Origin: Deroplatys truncata
Taxonomy: Eukaryota; Arthropoda; Insecta; Mantodea; Mantidae
DNA length: 64,000 bases
NCBI GenBank assembly: GCA_030765065.1
Contig: CM060984.1
Span: 82,795,988 to 82,859,987 of the forward strand
Reading direction: 5' to 3'
The position numbers and the translations under genes are program-made. This document shows positions 36,661 to 48,112 of this stretch, piece by piece (the first letter of the stretch is position 1; every line of letters begins with the position of its first letter). The notes under the pieces are model-generated. The model ran no database searches and was not told the DNA's origin. It saw only the letters and a list, made by a program, of their open reading frames with translations.

Positions 36661-37315
36661 GCAAGTCTAAACAGTCTGTGGCACAAGAAGAAAAAGAAAA
36701 TGAAAATAAAGTATCTGTGACATAAAAGGGGAAAGCAACGTAATTTTAAAAAAAGTAGTATAATAATATGTTTACTAAATGTAACAAATTGTCAATATAA
36801 CAAAAGAGAGTTTAGATAAAAAGATATAATAGAAGAAAAATCATTGTTAGTAAGAAAAACATAATAAATCTGAATAGCAACTGCAATTATATTGTATAAG
36901 ATATAAATTATTAGAAATTGTAAGAAAGATAAAAATGTTTAAGAAATAAGTTGTAAAGAAAGGGTAACAAGTGTTAATATGTCTAATTAAGTGTTAAATG
37001 TCTAGCAAATAAAATGCTTAATAGTGGCTATGTTAGTGAATAAACAAACTTCACTCAGGTCATTGAACACCAGATCATTGAACTTACGCCAGGTCGTTGA
37101 CCTTAAAGTGTCGAACAAGTGGAAGAACAAAATAAATTATTCTGCTATACACGAGTGTAGTGAAAAACCAGTGAGTGTTAAATAAAAGTGACAGTGAAAA
37201 ATAGGAAGTGTAAAAAAAGGTTATGTTTCTTTCTTCCAGGAGGCTTTCAGACTATGTTTAAAAATTTAAAAGAACAAAAAAAAAAAAAATTAAATGTTTC
37301 TAAAAGGGGGAAATT

Positions 37316-38179
37316 TAAGGCAATATTTTTAAACACTTCAATGGTTTTAGTCAAATTATATAATATAATTTCAATAACGGCCCGCCTTAAAGCAATATGT
37401 GTATGTAACAATATACAAAAAGTGTATATTACAGTCATTGTATATGTTTATATTATTATATTCGTGCTTAATAATGTTGTGAATGTATTACGTAATTTAA
37501 TAATGTAGGAGCTGTGAGAATAATAGGTTAAAAGTTGCTAACAATGAGGTAACCTTGAGACAATAATGAATTAGAAAATTTAATAATGCTACTGGTAATT
37601 CTTGGAGCAGCGATAATGTAATTTTTGAGACAGTTTATAAATAGCCAATCAACAACCAGAAAAAAAATTTAAGTTAAATAAAAGTATTCTATTGGAGTAG
37701 GATTAGCCAATCAAAAACTGAAATAGAGCAAAATTTACAAATTCAGAAGTCAGTTGCTAGTTGACGGCGTTCCTAACCGGACGTGAGACACGTCCTCGAG
37801 AAGTTTAATACGTATTCAGTGTGAGACAAAAATAGTTTACGTGTTAAAAAGTGCAAGTAATTAATAAATAATCTAACAGCTCTCTATATTGAAGTGTTAT
37901 TTAAATCGTGTCAAGAATTAATAAAAGGAGTGAAGTAAAAATTATAATCGGTGTAAGTCTACATTCTTAGCCGCACCACTCTCTGCAAAGAAATTCATGT
38001 CTCCAACAATAATACTGATGCAGCCGAGGCAAACATAAATATATAATATTTAAAGAAACAGCCAAATTACAAAGTTAATATTTTTAAACTTGGGGCGAAG
38101 GCTACCGGAAACATTTTGCCTTACGTGCGGTTGCAACTACTTCAAGTTCGGCTCCCGTACAGTTGAAATACAATACAAC
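37316..38179 (+). repeat. 3' LTR of the LTR-retrotransposon fossil
   Basis: Direct repeat of 33923-34780. It is preceded by a purine tract (AAAAGGGGGAAA, 37302-37313) where a polypurine tract is expected. It ends near CAATACAACA. Confidence 0.75.
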
Positions 38180-38231
38180 ACCACCACCATAAAATAAACG
38201 TTCCTCATAGCTTAATTTGCGCCTCGTGTTT

Positions 38232-38483
38232 ACGTTCTCTACCACTTACCTCAGAGGAAGTATTGTATTCCATCCAAAAATTTGACATCGAGATTTTACC
38301 GGAAATACATGTTTTGAATGCAAAAACGAGAATTTTTAGAAAAACGTCGCTATGTGTGTAAAAAGCGTAATACATATTAGATAAATATCAAACCTGATTT
38401 TATTTAAGTACCTTCTAAGGATGTGACACGAAAATTTTGAAGAAAATTTCCCTACTCCAACCATCCTTTATATGAACATTTTT
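38232..38483 (+). mobile_element. HINE-like repeat, left part of an old interrupted copy
   Basis: Begins ACGTTCTCTACCACTTACC and stops at GAACATTTTT. Sequence that can be its continuation resumes in a T run near 41011 and runs to about 41500, after three younger copies. Confidence 0.6.
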
Positions 38484-39097
38484 ACTTTCTCTACTTCGTA
38501 TAGTAAGTAGGGGAAGTATTGTATTCCACCCAAAAACTCGATACCGAGATTTCACCGGAAATACATGTTTTGAGATCCCATGAATCCAAAAAAAGCATTT
38601 TTGGAAACATGTCCGTGTGTGTGTCTGTCTGTGAACAGCATAACTCAGAAACGAAGTCGGATAAACGCCAAACTTGGTATTTAGGTTCAGTATCTTCCAG
38701 AGATGCGACACGAAGGTTTTCAAGAAAATCCCCCCACCCCAGACTACCCTTTACATGGAACATTTTTCGTAAATTTTAATTTTCTCAAAAATGGTTCTAA
38801 CGATTTTGATTAAAATATCATATGTTTAAGATATTTTCATGACAAATAAAATGTATATCTTCAATTTTCTGGGAATGTCTCCAAAAAATTCTTCTTTGTG
38901 AACGACTTTAGCATAACTGGTAAACCATAAGACATAGACCAAATTTTACTACACAAAAGATGTAGATCGCGTTAAAATACACAATTTATGTCATATACAT
39001 TTTTGTTGTTGAGTGAACCATTTTCGAGATATTGCTTGTTATTCCCTTAAATTTTTCAATACTTATTTTCTCAAATGGGAATTCGTTATTAATTTTT
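38484..39097 (+). mobile_element. HINE-like repeat, truncated at its right end
   Basis: Starts ACTTTCTCTACTTCGTA and breaks off in the T run of GTTATTAATTTTT, where the next copy starts. Its right third is not found on the far side of the chain, so a deletion between T runs is likely. Confidence 0.7.
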
Positions 39098-39267
39098 ACT
39101 TTCTCTGCTACGTATAGTAAGTAGGGGAAGTATTGTATTCCACCAAAAATTCGATACCGAGATTTCACCGGAAATATATGTTTTGAGACCCCCTGAATCC
39201 AAAAAAAGCATTTTTGGAAACATGTCCGTGTGTGTGTCTGTCTGTGTGTGTGTCTGTGTGTGTGTCT

Positions 39268-39315
<48 letters not shown>

Positions 39316-40064
39316 CTGTGTGTCTGTGAACAGCATAGCTCAGAAACGAACAGTCGGATAAACACCAAACTTGTTATTTAGATTCAGTATCTTCCAAGGA
39401 TGCGACACGAAGGTTTTTAAGAAAATCCACCCACCCCAGACTACCCTTTACATGGAACATTTTTCAAAAATTTTAATTTTCTCAAAAATGGCTCTAACGA
39501 TTTTGATTAAAATATTATATGTTTAAGATATTTTTATGACAAATAAAATGTATATTATGAATTTCCTGGGAATGTCTCCAAAAGTATTCTTCATTGTGAA
39601 CGACTTTTGCATAACTGGTAAACCATAAGAGACAAACGTTTACTACACAAAAATGTAGATCGCGTTAAAATACACAATTTATGTCATATACATTTTTTTT
39701 GTTGAGTGAACCATTTTCGAGATATTACTTGTTATTCCCTTAAAATTTTCAATACTTATTTTCTCAAACGGGAATTCGTTATTCATTTTTTTGTCTTGGA
39801 TATGCCAAGCGTATTAATCTGTGGGAAAGGGAATGGTGCTGCACCTAGCAACCAGCTATTAAGAGATAAGTATGTGATTAAAGGCTACTGTATTACCAAA
39901 TTGCCCTTGTAAATATATATTCCCCTTACATCTACAAGAAAATTAGCAATAAGATAGACTCTGCAAATGTTTATCTCGATTAACATGAAGTAGGTGGAGA
40001 ATAAGCGTTTGTATAAATAGTTTGTACAAGAGTAGAGAAAGTTATGTGAGTGTAACATATCAGA
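39098..40064 (+). mobile_element. HINE-like repeat, full copy
   Basis: Both ends intact. A long compound TG tract (39229-39327) makes it the longest copy. Ends CATATCAGA, then TTTTT and the next copy. Confidence 0.85.
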
Positions 40065-40069
40065 TTTTT

Positions 40070-40198
40070 ACTTTGTCTACTACGTATAGTAAGTAGGGGA
40101 AGTATTGTATTATACCCAAAAATTCGATACCGAGATTAAACCGGAAATATATGTTTTGAGACCCCCTGAATCCAAAAAAAGCATTTTTGGAAACATGC

Positions 40199-40261
<63 letters not shown>

Positions 40262-41010
40262 TGTCTGTGAACAGCATAACTCAGAAACGAACAGTCGGAT
40301 AAACACCAAACTTGCTATTTAGGTTCAGTATCTTCCAGGGATGCGACACGAAGGTTTTCAACAAAATCCCCCCACCCCAGGATACCCTTTACATTGAAGG
40401 TTTTTCGAAAATTTTAATTTTCTCAAAAACGGCTCTAACGATATTGATTAAAATGTCATATGTTTAATATATTTTCATGACAAATAAAACGTATATCTTG
40501 AATTTTCTGGGAATGTCTCCAAAAGTGTTCTTCATTGTGAACGACTTTTGCATAACCGGTAAACCATAAGAGATAGGGAAACTTTTACTGCACAAAAATG
40601 TAGATCGCGTTAAAGTACACAATTCATGTCATATACATTTTTTGTTGTAGAGTGAAGCATTTTGGAGACATTGTTTGTTATTCTCTTAAATTTTTCAATA
40701 CTTATTTTCTTAAATGGGAATTCGTTATTCATTTTTTTGTCTTTGATATGCAAAGAGTATTAATCTGTGGGAAAGGGAATGGTGCTGCACCTAGCAACCA
40801 GCTATTAAGAGATATGTATATGCTTAAAGGCTACTGTATTTCTATATTGCCCTTGTAAATATATATTCCCCTTACATCTACAGGAAAATTAGCAATAAGA
40901 TAGAGTCTGCAAATGTTTATCTCGATTAACATGAAGCATATGGAGAATAAGCGTTTGTAAAAATAGTTTGTACAAGAGTAGAGAAAGTCATGTGAGTGTA
41001 ACACATTAGA
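40070..41010 (+). mobile_element. HINE-like repeat, full copy
   Basis: Starts ACTTTGTCTACTACGTA and ends ACACATTAGA with TTTTTT. An uninterrupted TG run of about 60 bases at 40201-40260. Tandem with the copy at 39098. Confidence 0.85.
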
Positions 41011-41500
41011 TTTTTTGTTTTGCTTTTCTTTTCAAAAGTGTAAAATATATTTATGACAAATGAAGTTTGTGTACTGAATTTTTCGGGAATGCTGATGTAG
41101 TCCTCTTCATTTGAAATGATTTTATATAACTTTGTATGCTGGAAAACCAAAAGAGATAAGACAAAAGCTTACTTCACAGAAAACGTAGATCTCTGTAAAA
41201 CATACAATTTACTTTGAATAACTTTTTTGTGGCACCATGTATTTCAGATATATCCGTTGTTATTATTCCGAATTTTTCAACATTGTCATTTTTGAAGTGC
41301 ATTTTTGATTATCGCGTCAGTCTCCACTTAGAAACGAAATGTGTCATGTAACTAATTCTGCAAATGTTTATGTCGATTAATTGAAGTTGATAGAATATAG
41401 GCTTTGGTAAGAATTGTTTGTAGAAGCTGTATAAAAATAAGGGATATTGGGTAGAGAATGCAACAGTGTTGTGAATGTAACGAATATAACAAAAAGATTT
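41011..41500 (+). mobile_element. HINE-like repeat, right part of an old copy
   Basis: Old, diverged body (TTTATGACAAATGAAGTTTG…GGGTAGAGAATGCAACAGTG…GTAACG). Most likely the continuation of the copy that starts at 38232. Confidence 0.5.
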
Positions 41501-41964
41501 TCCGTGACAGCAGCGCAGAATTCTGATAACGATTTAGGTTTCTCTCCGGATATCCTTAAGGAAAGCTCTAACTATAACATGTTAACATGGGGGAATGTTG
41601 ATTTAAGCGCTTGTTAAATCTAGCCACTGTGTAGGTTTTACGGCCAGTTGACATTTCTGTTAGTGTTCTGCAGACTTTTAATAGCGATAATAATAATGAT
41701 GGTGATAGCGATGGATTAGCATCAAATGTGAAAATATGTATACCCCAAGAGCTGCCAGACATATTCACTCAGGTCACTGAAATGACTAAGGAAAGACTAG
41801 TGGATATTCAGATTGCTGCGCTTTCTTTCTCTTTGGAAATACATCAGATTTATTACTGAAGTGCCTGTTAACAATGAGTTCAGAAGTAACAGCCCTCCGT
41901 CCCCCCAAAATAAAACAAATATTGATTCGTTATATTTATATGATTTTCTTTAACCAGTACATGT
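41501..41964. other. Unassigned sequence
   Basis: No recognised gene or repeat. Confidence 0.45.
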
Positions 41965-43173
41965 ATTATCCTCTACTACATATAGTGAGTAGGGGAAGTA
42001 TTTCATTCCACCCAAAAATTCCATACCAAGATTTCATCGCCAATACATGTTTTTGAGCTCCTAAATCCCCCCTAAAAGCACTTTTATATCGTATGTTGTC
42101 TGTGGGTCTGTGAACAACATAACTCAAAAACGAAAAGTTAGTTAAATACCAAACTTGGTATCTTTCAAAGAGGTGACGCGAAGATTTTCACGAAAATTCC
42201 CCCACCCCAGACTAACCGTTACATGGAATACTTTTGGAAAATTTTGATTTTCTCTAAAAGTCTCTAACGATTTCAATTAAAACATTATATATTTAAGATA
42301 TTTTCGTGACAAATATAACGTATATCTAGAATTTTCTGGGAATGTTCCCAAAAGTCTTCTTCATACTGAATGGTTTTGGTATAACTGATAAACCGTAAGA
42401 GATAGACAAAATTGTTCTACACAAAAAATGTATTCATTCATTATCTGTTTACCCTCTCTCGTGTAGGATTTACACCCCCCAGGACTTACAGGCGGGTGCC
42501 TGGGGTCAGAGGCCCGTCGAGGAGCAGACACTCATGGATCAGACAGAATATCCAGGATGGGTGATCAGCCCGATGCCTGGTATGGGAAGAAGGAAGTAGA
42601 TGAAGCGAAATGTTGGTGAAATGGATGAAAGGAAAGGTGATGATGGAGCAGTTGGTGGAAACCGGGGAACCCGGAGATAACCCGCCCAGACGCCGCTTCG
42701 TCCACCACAAATCCCACATGCAGATCCTTGGGATTGAACCCGGTCCGCCTCGGTGGGAGGCGAGCGGTCTAACCACTCGGCCACGGCGCCGCCACACAAA
42801 AAATGTAGATGTCGTTAAAACACACAATTTATGTCATATGCATTTATTTTTTGAGTGAACCATTTCCGAGATATTCCTTGTTATTTGTTTGAATTTTCCA
42901 ATATTTATACTTTCTCAAATGGGAATTCATTATTCGTTTTTTTAAGTCCTAGGCATGCAAAGAGAATGGAGTGCTCCACGTAGCAGCTAGCTCTTAAAAG
43001 ATTTAACTGTCGCTTAAAGCCTACCATATTCCCCTTACATCTACAAGAAAATTATCAATAAGATAGTTTCTGCAAATGTTTATCTCGATTAACATGAAAT
43101 AGATGCAGAATAAGCGTTTGTAAAAATAGTTTGTACAAGAGTAGAGAAAGTCGTGCGAGTATAACACATCAGA
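41965..43173 (+). mobile_element. HINE-like repeat, full copy interrupted by a SINE
   Basis: Starts ATTATCCTCTACTACATATAG and ends GTAGAGAAAGTCGTGCGAG…CACATCAGA. It has no long microsatellite, only GTCTGTGGGTCTGTG. The SINE at 42433-42793 splits it, with 14 bases of the copy duplicated at the insertion. Confidence 0.8.
42433..42793 (-). mobile_element. tRNA-derived SINE (family 4) with 14-bp target duplication
   Basis: On the minus strand it starts GGCGGCGCCGTGGCCGAGTGG (A box TGGCCGAGTGG) and has GGTTCAATCCC (B box), so the head is Leu/Ser-tRNA-like. It ends in an AATGAATGAA tail. ACACAAAAAATGTA flanks it at 42419-42432 and 42794-42807. Confidence 0.85.
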
Positions 43174-43179
43174 TTTTTT

Positions 43180-43756
43180 ATACAGCTTATACAAACGATT
43201 CTTGCAATAGCTTATTGTTCTGTCTACTTCAGGTTAATCGAGATAAACGTATGCAGAAATAGTTTCATTGCCTATTTTGTTGTTGGTAGAAAAAGCATAC
43301 AGGAGGCTGAAGCGATAGTCAAGTGTTCAAAAGTCGGATTGCTATATGCTGGCTTCGAAATTCCATACGTTTCCATAAGTTGTGTTCTGTGACAGAACTT
43401 CAAAAAATGACATAATAATGAAGAGTTCATACCAACAACAACGAATATAGCGGAAGTGACTGATGACACAAAAAAGACATTTGTCACAAATTGTGTTTTA
43501 AAGAAATCTACATTTTTGTGTAATAATTTTTGGTGAATCTCTTACTGTATACCCACTACAGAAAATTATGCAAAAAGATAGAAGAGGTCTTCAGGCTATT
43601 AGCAGAAAGGAACCATTTTTGAGAAAATAAAAAATAACAAAAATGTTCCATATAAAGAATATTTCAGGGTGGAGAATTTTCTGAAAAAGTTCATATCACA
43701 TCCTCAGAACGTTCTGAGTTTAAATTCTAGGTTTAGTACCTATGTGAGTTGTTTTT
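43180..43756 (-). mobile_element. HINE-like repeat, left part of an interrupted copy
   Basis: A minus-oriented body begins without its usual start and stops at TTGTTTTT. It resumes at 44598 (AGTTATGTGTTCACAG) and ends near AACT at 44764. Confidence 0.65.
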
Positions 43757-44591
43757 ACTTTCTCTACTACGTAAATTAGATATCGAGATTTCACCGGAAA
43801 TACATATTTTGAGGCTCCTGAATCCAAAAAAGGCATTTTTAGAGAACGGTCTGTGTGTGTGTCTGTGAACAGCATAAATAAAAAACAAAGACCCGAATAA
43901 ATACCAAACTTGTATTTAGGTTCAATATCTCTCAAAGACACAACACGAAGATTTTCAAAAAAATCTCCCAACCCCAGACTACCCTTTACATGCAAAAGTT
44001 TTCGAAAATTTTGATTTTCTCAAAAATGCCTCTAACAATTTTGATTAAAATATCATGCATTTAAGATATTTTCATGACAAATAAAATGTTTATCTTGAAT
44101 TGTCTGAGAATGTTCCCAAAAGTCCTGTTCTTTCTGAATGGATTTTCAATGACTAGTAAACCGTAAGAGTTAGACGACATTTTTCTGCACAAAAAATGTA
44201 GATCTCGTTAAAACACATAATTTATGCCATATACATTTTTTGTTGTTGAGTGAATCATTTTCAAGACGTTCTTTGTTATTTGTTTGAATTTTCCAATACT
44301 TACACTTTTTCTCAAATGGGAGTTCGTTATTCGTTTCTTTTGTATTTTTTTTATTCATTTTTTCTTAATGTCCTGGACATGCAAAGAGAATGAAATGCTC
44401 CGCGTAGCAACCAGCTCTTAAAAGATTTGACTATCCTTAAAGCGTACCATATTTCCTTTGCACCTACACGAAAATTAGCAATAAAACGAACATCTCGATA
44501 TCTCGATTAACATGAAGTACGTGGAGAATAAGCATTTGTAAAAATAGTTTGTACAAGAGTAGAGAAAGTCATGTGAATGTAACACATAAGA
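43757..44591 (+). mobile_element. HINE-like repeat inserted in opposite orientation
   Basis: Plus copy from ACTTTCTCTACTACG to ACACATAAGA. It is flanked by the T run of a minus-oriented host copy, which shows use of a T5 target. Short TG tract near 43853-43864. Confidence 0.8.
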
Positions 44592-44597
44592 TTTTTT

Positions 44598-44764
44598 AGT
44601 TATGTGTTCACAGATACACGGACGGACAGGTAGGTATATAGACCTTTTTGTAAAAAGGTATTTTTAAGGTTGAAACGTGTATTTTCGGTGAAATATCGAT
44701 ATCAATTTTTTGTTTGGAGTACAATAATTCTTCTTACCTACCACAGGTAGGTGGCATAGAAACT
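44598..44764 (-). mobile_element. HINE-like repeat, right remnant of the interrupted copy
   Basis: Continues the copy at 43180-43756 through ATTTTCGGTGAAATATCG to the terminus GGTGGCATAGAAACT. Confidence 0.6.
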
Positions 44765-44855
44765 AAAAAGGAGCATTCTTTTTTAAATGTAACTTGTGGA
44801 ACGATTGGCGTTGAAGAATAAAATTTATTTCTGAAACACAATAACTTAAAAAAAG

Positions 44856-45851
44856 TTTGATGTGTTAAATTCACATGACCTTCTCCACCAAATTTTCTAT
44901 AAATAATTACTGCAAAAGCCTGTTTTTCTGTCTGCTACCGTGTTAGTTGGGATGAATAATTGCGGAAATGTTTTAATTACATGTTTCATTGTAGGTACAA
45001 GAGGGATACGGGAGGCTAAAGCAATAGTCAGATATTTTAAAAGCTGGTCTTTACATGATGGATTTGAAATTTCACCTTTTGCATGATCACGATTAACAAA
45101 CGAATAACGATTTAGCACTTAAAAGCGTATAAACTATTTTGAAAACTCAAACCAATAACAATGAATATCTCGGAAATGATTAGTGTCACAAGGTGTACGC
45201 CTGCTTTACCGAGATCTACATGTTTGTGCGATAAGCGGCTCTCTTGCGGCTTACCAGTTATTAGAGAAATATACACAAATACACATTGCATTTAGATTTA
45301 GAATGAAAAGGACTCAGGAAATTCAGGACATGCTTTTATTTGTCATACAGATATCTTAAACTTCTTCTTCTTTCTCTGTTTAACCTCCTCTTATGTAGGA
45401 CTTACACCCCCCCCCCAGGACTTAAAGCCGGGCGCCTGGGGTCAGAGGCCTATCGAGGAGCAGACACTCATGGATCAGACAGAATATCCAGGATGGGTGA
45501 TCAGCCCGATGCCTGGTATGGGAGGAAGGAAGTAGATGAAACGAAATGATGGTGAAATGGGTGAAAGGAAAGGTGATGATGGAGCAGTTGGAATGAATGG
45601 CGGGGGAAACCGGAGAACCTGGAGAAAACCCGCCGCTTTGTCCACCACAAATCCCACATGCGTATTCCTGGGATTGAACCCGGGCCACCTCGGTGAGAGG
45701 CAGCGGTCTAACCACTCGGCCACGGCGCCGCCCTATCTTAAACTTATGGAATTATAATCAATATCCTTGGAGTCATTTTTGAGAAAGAAGATACTGAACT
45801 TAAATACCAAGTTTGGTGTTTATCTAACTTGTCGCTTTTTATTTATGCTGT

Positions 45852-45916
<65 letters not shown>

Positions 45917-46025
45917 CTTAAAACTGCTTTTTGAGGGGGGGGATTCAGGATACCTTAAAACATGCATTTGTTAACAAAATTTGGGTGGAATACAATTCTT
46001 GTATACCTTACTGCTCAAGTAAAGG
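44856..46025 (-). mobile_element. HINE-like repeat, old copy interrupted by a SINE
   Basis: Starts TTTGATGTGTTAAATTCACATG and ends at a decayed CTCAAGTAAAGG. The microsatellite slot (45849-45913) holds CA followed by GA. The SINE at 45364-45733 splits it. Confidence 0.7.
45364..45733 (-). mobile_element. tRNA-derived SINE (family 4) with 12-bp target duplication
   Basis: Same family as 42433-42793. TATCTTAAACTT flanks it at 45352-45363 and 45734-45745. The A box (TGGCCGAGTGG) and B box (GGTTCAATCCC) are intact on the minus strand. Confidence 0.85.
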
Positions 46026-46488
46026 AAAACGGACCGTTCTCCAACAGATACGTATGTTAAGACACACATGTATACAACGGTAGGACAGGACGAGCGAGGT
46101 TGGCAGAGTCAGGTGTGTTGGGTTTCACGAGTGCACGGGAGCGAGACTACTCTCTCCTGTTTCCAGCTAATGGTTTGCGGTTTGTCAGGAACACTCCGGT
46201 TACCCCGACATGCGATACCACACTAAGTCTTCTAAGTGGAAGATCCACAACCTCCTCCTTCCACCTCTGTTTTTATAATCATCAACCCGACCACAAAGAC
46301 GCAATTTGATCAGCGACATAGCTCAACAAACAGTTGTTTATGTGTGAATTTCTGTGCACAGATGTCTAGCCCAACAGGTAGAGTTATAATAAATGAAATG
46401 CGAATTTCCAAAGGGTTTTTTGTCCACAATTTTCAATAGATACTTTGATTCAGTCTTCTTTTTTTTTTTTTAAGGGTAACGTTTTGAC
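46026..46488. other. Unassigned sequence left of the hAT element
   Basis: Moderately GC-rich, with open frames of 67-69 codons that match nothing I know. GTTTTGAC at 46481-46488 is the left target duplication of the hAT element. Confidence 0.4.
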
Positions 46489-47102
46489 CAGGCAGGCCCA
46501 ACCGTAGCCCGTGTGAGTTAGTGAACTGTGGATTCTGAATACTTCCACCTCCTTGACGTGAGAGGAAAGGTCGCACGGACATGCTTAGCCTGCTAGCTGT
46601 TCGATGTCGTATTTATGATATCATTCATAAAGTTTAGTCGTAGTGGCGGTGGCCTTATGACTTTACGTTTTGCATTGACGTACTCAATGATGTTCAGACA
46701 TTTATTTCATCAATCATGGGAAGTGGAATATTGTTGGAAACGACCAAGTAAAATGCTTAATTTCTGCATAATATTTGAAGTTGAAGTCTCAACGCAATAT
46801 TAAACGACATTCCGAAAGGTATTATAATTCTGACTACGGACAACACTTTCTTTCAGGTATGACATTTAACAGTACTGAAATAGCACTGGAAACATTGATT
46901 TTGTTTATTTATGTTTGCATATTTGTATAATTCTATATTTGTTTTCATTTGTAGTTGAAGCTAAATTACAAAAATTAAAGATTGTGAAAGAATCTACTGG
47001 TCAAGTTCCAAACACCGGGAATATCTTAAGGACTTCATCTCGAATTACGGAACAAATATGAAAAGATATGAAACCGTTAAATGAAGGGGAGTTCATAAAA
47101 CA

Positions 47103-47351
47103 ATGTGTGATTTCGGGGCTGAAGAAATTTGCCCTAATTTCATAAACGCTTTTCAGTCGTTAAGTCTTTCTCGAAATACTGTTATAAGGAGGATCGAGGA
47201 ACTGGGGTGTGACATGCTAAAACAACTGCAGGAGAAAATAAAATCGTTAATTTGTTTTTCATTAGCGTTAGATGACACTACAGACAGATGCAATGAAGCT
47301 CAACCAGCAATATATTTGAACGGGATTGATATTGTCTTAATGCGTTTTTGA
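47103..47351 (+). pseudogene. hAT transposase piece 1 (catalytic start)
   Basis: 82 codons with LSLSRNTVIRRIEELGCDM and SLALDDTTDRCNEAQPAIY. This is the first RNase-H acidic motif region (the D in 'ALDDTTD') of GTF2IRD2/ZBED-like hAT transposases. Followed out of frame by EELLDVVSLQNKTCREDTL. Confidence 0.7.
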
Positions 47352-47459
47352 AGAGCTTTTAGATGTAGTTTCTCTTCAGAATAAAACATGCCGCGAAGAT
47401 ACACTGCTGGTCATAATGTTGGATGCAAATATGAGCTTCCCTAGTTTAAACTTGTCAGT

Positions 47460-47760
47460 GCCGCAACCGATGGAGCACCATCTATGAAAGGGCAAGGAAA
47501 TGGATTTATTGGTAGGCTGAGTCAATTTTTACAGGTTATTGATGTAACTTCGGAACTGTTACGCATTCATTGTATAATTCATAGGGAAGTTTTATGTACT
47601 AAGTCAATTACTCTGAATAATGTTATGTCCCTTGTAGTGAAGTGTGTGAATTTCATTAGTTCTAGCCCCCTCTGCCATAGACAATTTAAGAATTATTAGA
47701 AGAACTGGGATCTGGCCATTCACAAGCACCATATTATTGTCATATAAGATGGTTGAGTAG
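47460..47760 (+). pseudogene. hAT transposase piece 2
   Basis: Contains SAATDGAPSMKGQGNGFIG (the 'TDGAPSM.G...G' second acidic motif), LRIHCIIHREVLCTKS ('HCIIHQE.LC.K' CxxH motif) and, in another frame, YHIRWLSRGAMLTLSF-like sequence near 47735 ('VRWLSRG.vL'). All are diagnostic of this hAT group. Confidence 0.75.
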
Positions 47761-47911
47761 AGGTGCCATGTTAACACTTTCTTTCCAATTACGTAGCGTG
47801 ATCGCTAGTTTCATGAAAGGACGGGTAAGTATTACTGATTCTTAATATTCATGCAAATGGTCCATATATTTATGGTTATTATTTCAATGAAATAATTATT
47901 GCGTTTATTTC

Positions 47912-48112
47912 TTGCAGGGGAATGAACTATTGGAACTGACTCAATCAGAATGGCTATGTGACCTTGCGAATATTTTGATTACAACTTTGCAGGGTAAAGA
48001 TAAAACAATGGTGGATTTAGTTGACGCCGTTAATACGTTCATGACGAAACTCTCTCTTTGGCAGAATCAGCTAGAAGTTGGAGATCGGTATCATTTTCCT
48101 TCCTTGGATTGA
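47912..48112 (+). pseudogene. hAT transposase piece 3
   Basis: 66 codons: LTQSEWLCDLANILITTLQG, then KLSLWQNQLEVGDRYHFPSL. In relatives this is the helical insertion ('W..DLAFL.D.T.HLN.LN…K..LW..QL…HFP.L'). The frame ends where foreign sequence begins. Confidence 0.7.

Larger units (their letters stand above)
33923..38179 (+). mobile_element. LTR retrotransposon fossil with gag-like region only
   Basis: Two LTRs of about 860 bases flank a 2.5-kb interior. The interior has a long coiled-coil-rich gag-like region and, near 36450-36660, traces of the retrotransposon gag domain. No protease, reverse transcriptase, RNase H or integrase is recognisable in the roughly 650 bases that remain before the 3' LTR. 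It is broken at several points. The family is probably Ty3/Gypsy-like but not proven. LTR similarity suggests it is moderately old, younger than the element at 50.7 kb. Confidence 0.7.

Noticed and set aside
29-41010. Interpretation as a canonical Helitron
   Set aside because: The right end is not CTRR and insertion is in T runs rather than between A and T. The inverted repeats are asymmetric, which fits the Helentron/HINE type better.
42486-45757. Frames of 70-113 codons around 42.5-42.9 and 45.4-45.8 kb
   Set aside because: They are translations of the two family-4 SINE copies in both strands; the similarity between them is due to the SINE.
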